DNA of 64,000 bases from Haliclystus octoradiatus (GCA_916610825.1 OU744449.1:682001-746000); one strand, 5' to 3'. Shown: positions 27,021-40,255, counted from the stretch's first letter. The notes: generated by a model from the letters alone, not told the origin. A program made the numbers and translations.

Positions 27021-28960
27021 GTCGATGTATTTCTCTTGGCATAATACACTTTCAGCACCTTCTAACTAAATCCTTTTCTTTGCGTATCGTGTTGCTGTTT
27101 AGATTGCGGACTATCGACCATGACTACGCAAACATAATAACACAATCTTGAGCGCGTTCAGGTTGACATTTGTGTTAGCTTTTCAGTAGTTTATTATTCG
27201 TTAAAACAGAGCAGTCAGAGATCGTGATCACACGCGCATTGATCTACGATGACAGAAAAGGACACGGCGACGGACAATCAAATACTTTGAAATTGAAACA
27301 ATGCAAATTGCCTTCCAGAGAACAATCGCGCAGTTAACTCCAACAAGGAAATGAGAATAGACCGCCTTAAGGCAGAAAGGCAAGTGTGAGAATTGCAACT
27401 ACGACCAATCAATTCACGTTGACTTGTTGATTTTATGTCAGCAAAATATTTGAGGTGTCAATTTATTTATAGTACAGCACTCAAAAGGCAAAAACAGAAA
27501 AAATTAGTGCTTTCGTGGCATGAAATGATCCCACTTAAAATATCAAACGTAGAAACATTCGATACTATGGTAACATGAAAATCGAAAGTAACTTTTGAAC
27601 ATTCTTTATGGGTTTGATGAAATGGTCATTCGCTGAAAACATGAAATTGCAATTTAAATCAAATTTAGCTTAGCAAAGCAATTGATAATGGAGCCACGTG
27701 GCTTTCTTGTACGATTTGTTGCCGTGGTGTAGACACTATAGAGTAGATGGTTTTACCTGGTAATTCAAATGTTCAAAATAAAAGGATTACGTAAATTCGG
27801 ATAAAAAGGAGCTGCTTTTGACGAGATTTGATTTTTCCGCGCACATGATAATTGCAATGACATAAACAGACAGTTGCCATGGACGCTTTATTGTAAAGCC
27901 CTTAGCAACCACTATAGTAGTCAAACTTTAGGATTTGTCAACATCTAGATTCAACATTTCTGAAAACAAAATGTCCATATACACCATGCACACGGCATTA
28001 AAACAGAAATTGAAACCATTTCCATCATAAATTTCTATCCTATAGCATTTCCAAAAGCTAGTTCCTCAAACTCAAAATAGTGTTTAATAATTCATTAAAA
28101 TTATATAAATTACAAGGTAATAATCACATTGGTAGCTGTCTTCATTCACAGATATATTAATTTAATCGTTTAATACTCCATATTTGAATTCATTTAAGTA
28201 AACAATTCCATTCATAATATTGTCATAATTAAGAAGCTCCATCTATTTGCAAATGATAACTTTTGAATTTCCATACAAAAACTATTTGAAATCTTCTGCA
28301 CTGAAAATACCCTAAAAAGTGAACACAAAAATGAAACTTAATAATTGGAAATTCCAATTGATTACTCAGGATTCATGTTTTGGGTAATTCAAAGTTATTT
28401 ACAAAGATTTTTGTTTATTTTAGTGAGATATGTAATTAAAGTATTTTGGAACGTGATGCAGTAACAAATATGTAAACCAAATAAAAATAGGTTTCTTATC
28501 AGAAAAAATCAAAAAGTAAATGAGAAGGGAGGTTTTTATTCTTTCTAGGATGTGACAAAGTAAAATATACAATGTCAGACATAATCAATAATTGAGACAT
28601 TGTTTAGTAATGCAATTTTGAAAAGCGATTAATATTTTCATATAAACATTGAAATTATAGCTTTACTTTAAACAATACAAATCTACTGTTTTTCTAAATA
28701 AAAAGAACATGAACAAGAAGGCATCATAGTCAATCCGCTTCCAAGTTTTCTCCTGGAGCAATTCGAGTGTGCTATGAAGTCATATCTCATAGATAATTGT
28801 GCTTTGTATAATAACTGGCACATTTTATAAACTTGTACATTTCTTACTCACTAAATTAATGTTTTTGAATCAATTTTCAATTGTGATATTTAGTTTGAAT
28901 TACAAGATTGATTGCTGTCAACCACTCAACTAAGAAATTCCGCCTCTGCGTCAGATGTCA
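27021..28960. other. Intergenic region upstream of DCLK
   Basis: About 1.9 kb, strongly AT-rich, with no recognised exon, repeat family or RNA gene. It would hold the DCLK promoter at the left and possible 3' sequence of the V-ATPase F gene at the right. Confidence 0.45.
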
Positions 28961-28961
28961 T

Positions 28962-29075
28962 TTAACGGACATGCATGTAGCGGCTAGCGGGATCAAGCTT
29001 GTATGCTCCACAATTCCTGCAAAGCATCACTCCTTGGTAGCCGAAGGGACAGTATTGTTGAAGACACTGGACAGC
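28962..29075 (-). CDS. Possible small exon with CxxC motif downstream of ATP6V1F
   Basis: After a convincing acceptor (cctacctgctgtccag) the minus strand is open for about 36 codons, ending TAA at 28962. The frame includes LQQYCPFGYQGVMLCRNCGA and then YKLDPASRYMHVR. The cysteine pair CRNC could bind metal. No donor in the right phase was found in the preceding exon, so how it would be joined is unknown. It may be the last exon of a small gene following ATP6V1F, or noise. Confidence 0.25.
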   Translation of the reverse strand, partial: AVQCLQQYCPFGYQGVMLCRNCGAYKLDPASRYMHVR

Positions 29076-29167
29076 AGGTAGGTAATAACTTACACAGGGA
29101 AATGTGTTATGCATGTGTATTATCTTTTTTAATTCATTTTCGGTCTGACTGTGAAGTGTTAAGTCAG

Positions 29168-32100
29168 TCAATTTTTTAGGCGCAGCACAATCCCATACTG
29201 TGGCTGTCTATACTGCTGTACTATTTCTCTGATGAGCAGATTTGGCCATAATTCCGAAATATTTAACCATCTTCTTAACAGTTTTTTGTTTGTGAACTTT
29301 AATAACCTATCAATCATGAAAATATCTGAATTTGCTTTAGGCTTCTGAGATAGCGGCATTTGCACTATTGTTGGGCCCTGCGGGATAAAAACCAATAAAT
29401 GCTGGATGGAGCGTGAGATTGATGAGGTCTTACTTTGGCACGCTTTAATATAGAATCTTTTGAAGAATCATACGGATGATCTTTACTTGGAATTTCAAGA
29501 ACAGCTGGGATTGGTTTATCATATGCATCTAGAACATGACGGATCTCTTCAGCAATCTAAACAGAATGGTAACAGTCAAACATGTTAAAAACTATAAAGG
29601 TCACCTCTATACAGTGACCACCTGTCTATAATGGTCACTCTTCCAATTTCTAAAATGGTATTTCTATTGAATTATTTCCTTATATAAAGACCACCTGCAT
29701 ATAGGGGTCAATATATCCATCCCTTGTAGCTAGTTTTTATAAACAGGATTCACTGTATGTAATCATGTTCGTTTTCATTTTGAGAATCGTACGTAGGTCC
29801 TACATAAGTTCAAATACAGAATTCAGGATTCGATAAAAATAAAATCCAGGACAGAGTCGAAGAGTAGAAAGCTGGAAAAAATTCAGAAGGAAATGGAGGA
29901 AATAGTCAATATGTATTGAGCTTTTAATAAATTGGAAAAAATAATTTTTCCCTGCAAATCTCTAAAATAAAAATCTGTGGAAATCTTTACATGATGAAAT
30001 CACTTGAAACATGTTGGAAGCACAATTCAGAGTTTGGAAAAATCAATATTTGACTGAGCCTTGACAGCATTAATCCTCTATTCTTTTGTAGGAATAAGCA
30101 ACACTACCAATCTAGATATTTGAACGATTCAGTTGTGACTGCAGAGGTGGCGCCAGGATATCTCCTAACAAGGGAGCTGCTTATAGAAAATAATCACAAA
30201 AATGCTTGAAAAAGTAACAAACATTTGCCCCGACAATCAAGGGGTATTGGTATCCCTGGCAAGGAAATGCCCCATGCACGCATTGTGCCAGCCCTGTGTG
30301 ACTGTGTTTCAAAATGTTAAATTTGTTTATTTGAGAGCACATAATTATCAGACACAAGATTGCGTATCTCATACCCAAGTACCGAATACAAAAGAAAGTT
30401 TGCCGAAAGCATACAATGTCAAAGAATAATAAAGACCGCTCACCTTTTGGTTAATTAATATAATTGCAATATCGCTTCTTGCTATAAAACCATTAAATGT
30501 CTCTTCAAGCTCATGTACAGTTGTATCTAAATAATTAGCATAAAGATAACAGCATGTATTGGTAAGATTATATTTATTAATTGAGTGATAAAAGCTATTA
30601 TATGCAGAGAACAATATAGTGCGTCTTTTTGCGGGCAGTTTTTTTTGTTTTTCAAATAATTTTTTTTTTTTTTATAATTATTATTTTATTTTTTTATTTA
30701 TATACTTGATAATATTTCTCTTCAAAAAATGCACCATATAACATAATTTAACCTTATACTGCTTCTCCAAAATATAATGAAATAAGAGAAATTCTATTGA
30801 AAGTTTTTTGCACCGTGTTCAGAGTCTCTGTATAGAGAGGCGCAAGGATGTGTACAATGCATCATGGGCCTTGTTTGCCTTTTGCCAGCAGAGTCTAGCC
30901 TGCGCGCAGACTAAAACCTATCTTAAGGAGTATTTAAATCTATCTCTACATCTTCCGTAAGATAAGATTTAGAGATCATCATCAAATCACACAATTAAGT
31001 TGTTTCTTTTCTTGTAGGCCTATAGTTCTACCTCTCTTAATATAATCATAGCAGGAATAATATCAATTAATTAACCTTCACTGTATTAAAAATTTAAGAA
31101 TTTATTCAGCATGTACTTGTTTTTACCTTTTTATTGGTAAACATTGTAAGCTAGAGGCTATAGTCAATAACTCAAGAGGGACAGCATTCAATTAATGAGA
31201 CTGTCTTCAATGTATATACAGTTGTCAGTCAGTCCAATATTTATTATTAAATTTATTCTCTTGCAGATTCTTGCAGAATTTACATTACCTTTGGTTACAA
31301 CAAAATAATTTTTCTGCCTTTTGCTGTTAAGTTCACCAATACCGCCCAACAGAAAGCCTGTCAATGTATCCTACATTAATTGATAAAAGAAATATTACAG
31401 TTGGAATGCGCTTGGCAGGGAAAACCGTATCAAAATCATATAAGAAGAAGCAAGAACCTTTTTTATCTTTCTCTGTTGTTACATAATCAAATATATCTTA
31501 TTCAAATAATTTTCCTTAATCGGCCATTTTGAAGGTTTGTTTGCCCGTGCTTTAATTTAATGGGAAACGTACCATACATTTGATATTTGCAATAAATATA
31601 ACATGTAGGGGAGAGCGGGGTGAATTGGAACAAATTTTCTTAAAAAAATTATTGCTCCAAAACGGCTCACGCAAAACTCACAATTTTGGTATCGACTTGT
31701 AGGAAATTGTCTGAAGTTTATAATGCAAAATACCTGAATATTGTCGCATCAAAGTTGAAACAATGTTTAAAGGAAGAATGACATTTTTTCAAAATCGCGA
31801 TTTTGCGAAAATGTGGGGTGAAACGGAATGATCATAAATTTACCATTATTTCATCGAATTTGTTCAAATAAATTGAGTATCATAGCTATTGAGCCTTTAA
31901 AAATTGATATCAACAATAATAAATTAGATAGATAAAGAAACTTACTTCCAAATATAAATTTATAAGATTATTATTTTCCATTCGAAAAAATGCGTCTCCG
32001 TAAAACACGATAACATTTTCCCGTACCAGTATAATTTTTCAAATTTCAGTTATAATTGAGAGAATATGAGTAAGGTTAATCATTCAAATGGGTTTTAATT

Positions 32101-34300
32101 AGATTTAACCAATATAATATGAATAAAACAACATTTAAGTTCATGCAGTCCTTCGAAAAAGTCGCTTTCCTTCCGAAGGTGTCAAATTCAAAGAAACCGC
32201 TCATGCAATTGTTTTGTTTACATTATAATTCACATTGATTCACGTGGGAAATAATAAGTCAAAACAAGACAATACAAACTCATTAATTTTACGTTGAAAA
32301 TAAAACAACAAAAAGGTCAATGGTTCATAGAAATAATACAAGGCTATGTACTATTGAAAAGAGGCAATTGAACCAATTTAATGGATTAATTTGAATGATT
32401 TCTTCTTGGTGTGAAATCAAAGGCGGAGCAACAACAAAGCAAAGCAGTGTGAAGCCAGACTGTGATTGAAATGTTTCCCGCCTTGTTCCATTCAACCCCA
32501 TCGTGAATCTTGCAACATAAACACTATTTACTAGAAAGTTTGCTGGTAAAGACGAAAATAACAACTGCCTACGTCATAACACGGAAATTCTCTACACAAT
32601 GGTATGCAATAACACCTGATGCGTGAAGAAATGAAAATAAAATCAAACGCGATGTGAAAAGCGAATGACTTGCATCACGCGTACAAATTTTCAAAGGCTT
32701 ATAATATTTTATTTACTTTATGTATCGAAATGAAACTTTACACAATGTTTAGACCATATAAGAACAATATTCTGCTGCAATTTTGTAATTTTTGAGTCTC
32801 TAGAAGTTGTGTATTCCGATTCACCCCCGTTCCATTTCACCCCGCTCTCCCCTACAAATGATTGACGTCATTGCATAAGAATAAATTTGCCTGTTTATTG
32901 GAAGACACATTTGAAACTTACAACATTGATAAAACTAAGTACAAATTATTAGGAATATGTCACATACCATACATTCCTTGCCATGCTATGACAATAACAT
33001 AGGACTTCACACAACTAACTAGTAATTCAATAACAATAACTAGATACTATTAAACAGGGCCATTGCTAGAAAGAAAATCTCCCTGATTCCATCCCCTGGG
33101 CAAAATTATGTCGGCAAAACCTGGCTTTTTACCTTACCTTACCTTGGCATATTCACTGTACACTTATGATCCGTACGTGTTTATTGATACTCTGAATGAC
33201 GATAAACTATTGAAATTAATGAATTCATAGAAACTTTACCAACAAAAGTTTGCTCACGTTGGTCTCCTTAGAGCGATAGCAGACATTTCTTTCAGTCCTA
33301 AAATGTTTAGGGGATTTCGAAAAAAAATTTGATTGCTCCATTCGACTAACACAGACAGACATAAAGAGAGCTGGAGAGACTGGCGAAACAAAACCAATGT
33401 CTATGATATCGCTTCAGGCCTTCTTTTAAAAGAGTTTTCGCAGATGTATCCATTGATTTGAAATAAATGGTCATCAGGCCAGGCGTTTGCTATGGTCATG
33501 AAATAGCATAAAAGCTAGCTCTGGCCTACAGGCATGCATGCAAACCCTCAAAACATTGTGCGCTCCACTCGTTTATATCAAAAAACAATTAGGCCAACCA
33601 TGAGCCATGGCAGCAAAATTCTGTTCCAGAACATCGAAAGCCGTTGTCTCCTCTCTGCTACTTGAACCTTTGAAATCACTTCATAATTAACAAAACTTAA
33701 TCAAAATGATGTAACTTTGTCGCGATTCTGTCGCAAAATTCTCCTAAAATGCACCTCTTCCAAAATTTTCTAGCGACGGCTCTGATTTTAAAAGTAAATT
33801 CCCATACCTGGCTACCAGTCAGATTTCAGTATTTCGAGATAAAGATGAGATGGAAGGCCTGCTACATTTAATCTGACTTTTATAGACTAGCTAGTATACA
33901 AATGCCGGTCTGCTATAAGTCAAGGCCAAGGGTTTAATATATTTAAGGCTGTTTAGAATTGAAGTGAAACTAAAACGCTTGGCAAATTGATAGGCATATC
34001 ATAACATACCTAAACGAAATCATCATCCGAATCGGAAACTTCGACATAACATAACTTTACAGTCAGAGCAAGACGTCGTGAGAAGTGATCGTAATTCATA
34101 GGCCTAGATAATTCTACATTTTTATGGCATTGATTTCAAAGTTACATAGCGATTTTGAAGGGTTAAATTATGGTTCAGATCTGAAATAATAGCATATATT
34201 AAGAATTAAGCAATATAAAGATTGTGGTAAATTGTTCTAGCATAAGAATTACCTCATCTCCGATCACAGCAATCAAACGTCCCTTCTGTCCGGCAGCCAT
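29168..34300 (-). CDS. ATP6V1F: V-type proton ATPase subunit F with atypical C-terminal exon
   Basis: Exons 34253-34300, 31289-31370, 30444-30526 and 29434-29556 join in phase and encode 112 residues that are clearly V-ATPase subunit [36 protein letters not shown]-like block, IAIILINQ, and [20 protein letters not shown]. The subunit sits in the V1 central rotor and helps couple ATP hydrolysis to proton transport. The usual short ending (GMF...AEDLR after the RAR/RAK) is not found. Instead a well-formed acceptor (tttttatcccgcag) leads in phase to exon 29168-29377, which adds 69 residues starting [18 protein letters not shown]. The first four exons are secure (0.95). The last exon may be real, an isoform, or a mis-joined exon of a neighbouring gene. 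Intron 1 holds a 1.25-kb transposon. Confidence 0.82.
29590..29757. mobile_element. MITE family A copy
   Basis: In ATP6V1F intron 3, reversed relative to 23297. It contains GGTCACCTCTATACAGTGAC, ACCACCTGTCTATAATGGTC and ends TTATAAACAGGATTCACTGTA. No coding capacity. Confidence 0.6.
31604..32856. mobile_element. Non-autonomous DNA transposon with 28-base terminal inverted repeats
   Basis: The left end (31604-31631) begins TGTAGGGGAGAGCGGGGTGA and the right end (32829-32856) is its reverse complement with one mismatch. TA pairs at 31606-31607 and 32853-32854 may be the target duplication. A subterminal copy of the TIR core, GTGGGGTGAAACGGAA, lies near 31812. The 1.25-kb AT-rich interior has no transposase frame. 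It sits in intron 1 of ATP6V1F. The near-perfect ends suggest recent movement. The superfamily is not assigned. Confidence 0.85.
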
Positions 34301-34640
34301 GTTGGAAATAACTGAAAGCCTTGTGACGCTCAGCTGGTGATAATTGACGCGACGACGAAACGCTAAGACGGTACAAGGACGCAGGGGCGAAAGACAGAAT
34401 AGGGGCATAAATGGGGGGGTCATAGATGGCAAAACTTTCAATCAAATCGCAAATGATGAACTAGATTTGGTAAACACATATTCAACATGTAACCTGGCAC
34501 CGTAAAATTGATATATTTCATATAAAGTAATAACTATTAAACTAATATTCACAACAGATATATAAATATCTTATCTTTATTATATTTCTGATAAAGGTGT
34601 ATGTCTATCATAGACAATATTGTTAATACGTCTATGGTCT

Positions 34641-36242
34641 CTATACAATATTCAAGTTATGACAATGTGATTGAAAAGCGAGAAATGAACTCGGCGGTAA
34701 ATCTAATCTTTTATTTGAATAACTGTTAAAATCTTTACTATCATCTGCAACTGCATGACTGTAATATATTGTTGAGCTTTTGTCACATTGTAAATTCTCT
34801 TTCTGGGATATTAATAGAGTTTCTAGACTTTGTGATTCATTTTTTCCCTGAATTAAAAGTTTTCTCAATGTTAATAATTGGTTTGTAACGTCAGATAACT
34901 TCTGATTGATCTTTGGATGTTCGTTCTTGCGTGGGGGCGCTCTTCCTTCCTCAAGAGAACCCAAATTACTTTCTATTGATGACAAGGACTGTATGGACGT
35001 GTATGATATGTTGACATCCGAGCAGTTACATTTTAGAAGAGCCAATCTCTGTCGTCTTAGATCCTTATCCTTCTCAACTATCTCGTTGTTCAACCAATGA
35101 ACATTTGTCATAAGCTGTTTCTTTTCCATTGTTAGCGACTCGATTTGTTTAGTTGTATAATTACCACAAGCAGTATCAGATGGGTCTGAGATGCTGCGAT
35201 GGCATTTTAATTTCTGGTGTAATTCAAAGGAGGTAATTCCATTATGTAAAACATCTGAGATCATATTCTGAAAATCAATGAAATGAAACATATAACGGGA
35301 AAGGCTTATAATGAATTGTGCAGCATACAGATGTAAGAAGAACATCATTTTTCTGAGAAAAGGTTAGCCTACAGCTCAGCAGGCATATCTGAATAAACTT
35401 TAAACATGACACAGCCTGTATACGACAAATGATTAAGACTGAGGCCCCAGCACTTATATGTAAGAATCAGTTTGACTGATGGTGGCTACACGACAGGGGG
35501 GTATTATTTGATGTAATATTTTGGTATACAAAAAAGATGATAAAGACGATATAATTAAGAATGCCATTTTGGTAACTATTTAAAAATAACATCAATCAAC
35601 TTTGATATCACTTTCTCCTTCCTAATTGTTATCCACAACCATTTCTAGCGATTTTGGAAATTCTTTGGCATCTCCCATAAACGGATTAGTTGTTATCCGG
35701 AAGAAGAAAATAGAATAATGTAATAGATTATATACTTTATAGATTGTTCATTTCTCATAATTCTTTAAGCTTTTGAGGAAGTCACATAAAAGCCGATGAT
35801 GTAGGCAATTTCATTAAACAGCATGGAAAAGAGCGCAGAGATTCTACCAGCAACCTCTACATGAAGACCACCTGGTATAGTGGTCATTATTATCAGACCC
35901 CTTTAAATCAAAAACCCCTAAAATACTTACTTGTCTGCATATTTCACAATGACCTTTGTTGTTTATAACGTTCATCTCCTTACATTGTCGAGGAGGGGTG
36001 GTAATGTTTGAACTGTTTTGCAATATTAGTTCCTTCAGTTCATCATTTTGTTTTCGAAGCTCGTAATTTGAATTTTTAAGTTGGAGATTTTCATCTTTTA
36101 GTTTTCTAACTTTTTCTTTAGACGAAGAAAGTGTTTTCTCAATGGCTGTTATGTTTGTAGAGTGATTGTGAATTCTTGATTCTGCTTCTATCAGCTGCTT
36201 CTTTACAACAGAACATGTACAGCAAATTGAGCCGTTTACCAT
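34641..36242 (-). CDS. Uncharacterised coiled-coil protein
   Basis: Exons 35931-36242 and 34641-35267 join in phase to 312 residues. No family was recognised. The N-terminus has clustered cysteines (ICCTCS) followed by a long heptad-rich stretch (SKEKVRKLKDENLQLKNSN) and a second cysteine pair at the exon end (HCEICRQ). Exon 2 has more charged helix (KQIESLTMEKKQLM, NNEIVEKDKDLRRQRLALLK) and a polar tail. The two CxxC-like pairs flanking a coiled coil might bind metal. It lies on the same strand 340 bases upstream of ATP6V1F. A scaffold or centrosomal/ciliary role would be only a guess. The ATG at 36242 is the first in frame. The intron donor (gtaagt) and acceptor (tttcag) are good, which supports a real gene. 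Confidence 0.7.
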
Positions 36243-38559
36243 CGCAGTTTGACGGACAATCGGCTGCTGTGAAGTTGCTTTCTGTCGTAGATATATTTTA
36301 TCTCACGGAATGCTGTCGAAGATAAACAAACCAACAAAAAATGATCATCACATTCAATTCTACAAATAAGCTTGCTTTGGTCTTCTTCAAATACATGTTA
36401 TTTAAGCGATATTTATATCTACAATTCATACAATTATATTGCTTTTGCTGGTCCCTAAATAATGTGAATGGGTGATTGATGTAATCGAATTAAAAACCGT
36501 TTTTAGCAATAAAATATATAACAAAAGAGCACATGGTAATTAAGCAGCGATTCTTTGTCCTTACCAACATTTAACGCCAGGTATCTTCTTCTAGTTGTGT
36601 GGTAGCCATTACAAGACACGAAAAGCAGACTATTGAATGGTAAAACGTTTCAACTTTAGAGAGAAACCAGCTCAGATCAATCAATGGCCAGCTGAAATCT
36701 AAATACCCCAAGGCTCAAGCTGAAATTAACACATTTTTGTAATTTTCCCGCTCGTTTTTAAAGCAGAAAAAACTAACAAAAGAACAGTAACAGATCTCGG
36801 AATGAACATCATATGTTAAATAATATAGCCATTTATATTAGCTTTTACTTCAAACTTCAAACTCATTCTGCAATATTTTGCTCGACATTTGACGAGAAAG
36901 TGGACATGAAGCCGGGAAACCACAAAAGGCACAAAACCTCAAACAAGCTCCGACAGGAAATGTCAGGAAGGGAATGCGAGTACTAGGGGAATGTCCTTTG
37001 ATAGTTAACCTGCATGCAGACTCTTGGTCATTGGTCATTTGGATCCAGGTCGCCGACCAACCACGATTGACAACAGCAACAACATCAACGTCATATTTGT
37101 AGTATATGTGGCATATTTTTATCCTGTTTCATATATAATTAAGAATTATCAATAACTCAACGGTATGTTAATGGATATTACGCTATTGCGTGGATCTCTT
37201 GATGACTTAAAGACCATTTTATAAGGTATGGATTGCATTTTCTCGTTTTATTATTATTTAACTGTTGCAGCCATGCTGATTAGTTTGGGGGTGTGAGTCT
37301 TGTTGGCCTTAGTGGTCTTGCTGAGTTGCCTTCTGTTTGATAATTCATGCACGCACCAAGCAATTAAAACTCAATTCAATTTGTCAACTGAAACGTATGA
37401 CTTTTAGGTGTTTTGCTGTTATTCAGTGTTGCGGGAAGAAGGCCAACGCAATATTGAAAATGAACCTGTCTGTTAGTTCAAAATGTGACGAAAGCGTGTT
37501 CTATTTATATGACTGCGTTTAATTAGCTCGGCACGGTTACCTACATCATGCTTTTAACGGCAATTAAAATGTGAAGCTAGGATAGTGTATCGATTTCAAT
37601 CTATTTGTTGAAATGTCTTGTTTTCCCCTGCGAAATACGCGTGGTTTTATGTCAAAGAAAACGTCCTGCCGTGGATATTAATTACAACTCGATCAACAAT
37701 TGAAATTTAACACCTAGACCCAAATTGATTGATCTCATTCAAGTATCATAATTCTAGTTGATTGAAATCGTTTCACACCGTAACGACAGTCTATTCCATG
37801 CTTTGTCCAGTTTATCAATCTGTGGGTAAACAGTAAACTAGTTACTTTAAAATTCATGCCTCAATCTATTGTTGTTGTCTCTAGTCTGTTGCATCCTGAG
37901 GGTGAGTTACTGCATATTGCCCCTCAGTCCCTCCTAAATCCTAGGCAAGAGCCTCTTCTACCTCCATGTTCCGCTCCATGGGACTGAGGGTCACGGCACA
38001 GGGGCTAGAGGAACTTCTTATTAGAAGTCACATCACAGGATTTTGTTGATGTAAAATTGTACAGAGGCAGATCCAGATGTGAAATTACAATTTGACAAAG
38101 TTAATAGTTTTGTGATCAAACTCTGCTTATAGTTTTATGTATTTGATTGAAAGGAACAACTTTTTTTCATCAGTTCTGTTAGCCTGTGTATTGAAGGTCT
38201 GACGTAATCACAAAAGATAATGAAGGTTGCCTACCTTTAAGTCCTTTCACCCACCGTCACAAATTCGTGTTTGTCGATCTTGATGAAATGTCCAGAATGA
38301 GAGATGATCTTTTTTTTATTTGAGCTACATACCAATTGTTCTATCCACCAATGAAATCGATAGGGTCCACTCATAAAAAAATAAAAAAACTTAATTTTCT
38401 TACCTCAATTTGTTGTACTAATTGCCTTAATTATTTTGGCAAGTTTTTTTTTGATAAACAGATTTTATTTTTGAGAAATAAGCATTTGAAGAAGTGATGT
38501 TTCAAATCTACAAAAAGGAGATTCAAAGTCAAATGACGTCATAATGTCTTTTTTCTAAT
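36243..38559. other. Intergenic region without recognised gene
   Basis: AT-rich DNA between the minus-strand coiled-coil gene and the LINE remnant. A short GC-rich inverted pair, CCCTCAGTCCC at 37921 and GGGACTGAGGG near 37980, is the only structure noticed. The small open frame at 36850-37038 has no splice context and no recognisable domain. Confidence 0.4.
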
Positions 38560-39400
38560 CACGACGAGTGAGTGTGAAGAGATCACAACAGCTATCAAGC
38601 ATTCGCTCATTAGTCTATTCGACATCCGTTCAGAACGAAGTACATATTCGAATATCGTATTGTTGTTATGGACGAATCCTCGAATTATCCGTTTATCAAA
38701 TTCTTTGCAAAGTAATCATCAAGGCACTTAGTACCAAAAGTGAAAGTAGAAATTTGATTTTGTATTTTTTTATGAGCCAATCCTATTGTTCTTCCTGGCA
38801 TTACTCCTTGAATTTTGGAACTATAATCGATCTGTTGAGTAGATGCCTCATAATTGCCCCATGCTATGAACTCATTGTAGATGGTTATATTACTAGGCTA
38901 CACTTGGCGGTGTGTTCCACCAGTTGGTAACGTTCATAGTCGCAGCCCATTAGTAGGAATTCATGAGTCATTTCATATTAATAATAATATTGATTCATTA
39001 GAGTTTCACAGATTAAAAGCTGATCATATATTATTATTATTTATAAAATTTCTGGAAATAATTGAGCCGACTACCCAATACATATACATCAAGTCAAGTA
39101 ATGGCCACTCATTTCAACATGCTGGTGCTCACAATTGGAATGATCTACTGTCTACAATGAAGGAGATTTCCAAAAGGAAAAGTTTCAAAAGTATCCTTAA
39201 GGAGCATTTAAATACCAATAAAATTACAGCATCTCAACTGTTAAGTTCGTATTTGAATTTTGTTCATTAACCTTGTAGCTGAATATATAGCCTATGTATG
39301 TATTATTGTAATCAATTATTTTATGTTTGTTCCTTAATTTATTACGTATATCAGTCCTGTGAAAAAAAGCTACTGTAAAACTTATCAGGTTTCTGAATAA

Positions 39401-39432
<32 letters not shown>
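38560..39432 (+). mobile_element. 5'-truncated LINE, 3' end of reverse-transcriptase ORF
   Basis: The frame 38881-39270 ends with HSFQHAGAHNWNDLLSTMKE followed by SFKSILKEHL. This is the pattern seen at the C-terminus of many Jockey/CR1/L2/I-type LINE polymerases, where a tryptophan-asparagine-x-LP-like block precedes a FKxxLKxHL helix. About 160 bases later the unit ends in AATAAATGATGATG with a (ATG)n tail at 39402-39432, another LINE hallmark. The upstream frame is broken or diverged; start is approximate. The clade is not assigned. Confidence 0.7.
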
Positions 39433-39433
<1 letters not shown>

Positions 39434-40233
39434 GAGCCTTTAATATTCCCTCTGCATTTATGGAGGAGGAAATGATCTCCCAAAGTAAATACACAAGAAC
39501 AACATGTATGGATATAATTTTTCTCTATAATCTAAAGAAGCAATATCCTGGTATCCGGGATATAGGCCATCACTTCAACAGATCAAACTACAATTAAGAA
39601 GGTTTGGAACAGTAGACACCATTATGAAAAATAAATAAGGCCACACTCTTTGCCATAATGCCACATTTTTCAAAACAATGTGGCAGATTATAAGGAACTT
39701 TGTTGTTGATACATGATGGAAAAGAAACCAAGGTCTATTTATATAAGATGTCGGCATGTCAATAGTTTCAGATTTCCCCTGTATTGCCATGGCAACATTT
39801 TGAGCAGTATAAATTTCATGATGGAGCACATTTTTTGCAATAATTTACAAATTAATCTGGGCACCCCCGTTTTTCTTTCATCGTCATCTTTGAAGTATAC
39901 TTTTACATCAATGACATATACAGAAGAAAGTGTTCGAAAAACGTTGATTAGTTACAAAATATAGGGAAATTTTTGACCATGCCGATTTATGTTCATTTCT
40001 CAACTTGAAGTAATCCAAATACTTTTATCCTCAACTGTTTGTGTTGCTACATTGAAATATGTCATCATTTCTCTGTTGTTGTGTTTTACTTCTTGAAATT
40101 ATATTGAAGTTTATTAGTTATATTTTGGATGAATGCCATAATGCTACCTTAATAATAAGATAATTCAACAGGCAAAATAATGGAAAGATAACAATGATAA
40201 GAACCTAGTCTTAAGCTGTTGTGTTCTTTTTAG
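39433..40233. other. Intergenic region before the double-HTH gene
   Basis: No gene or repeat recognised. The region ends at an acceptor (gttctttttag, 40223-40233) 22 bases before the ATG of the next gene, which implies an upstream non-coding exon or a trans-spliced leader. Confidence 0.4.
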
Positions 40234-40255
40234 ACCTATTTATATTTCACACAAA

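Noticed and set aside
38568-39270. A host protein-coding gene
   Set aside because: The C-terminal pattern and the (ATG)n tail fit a truncated LINE, and no splice structure supports a host gene.
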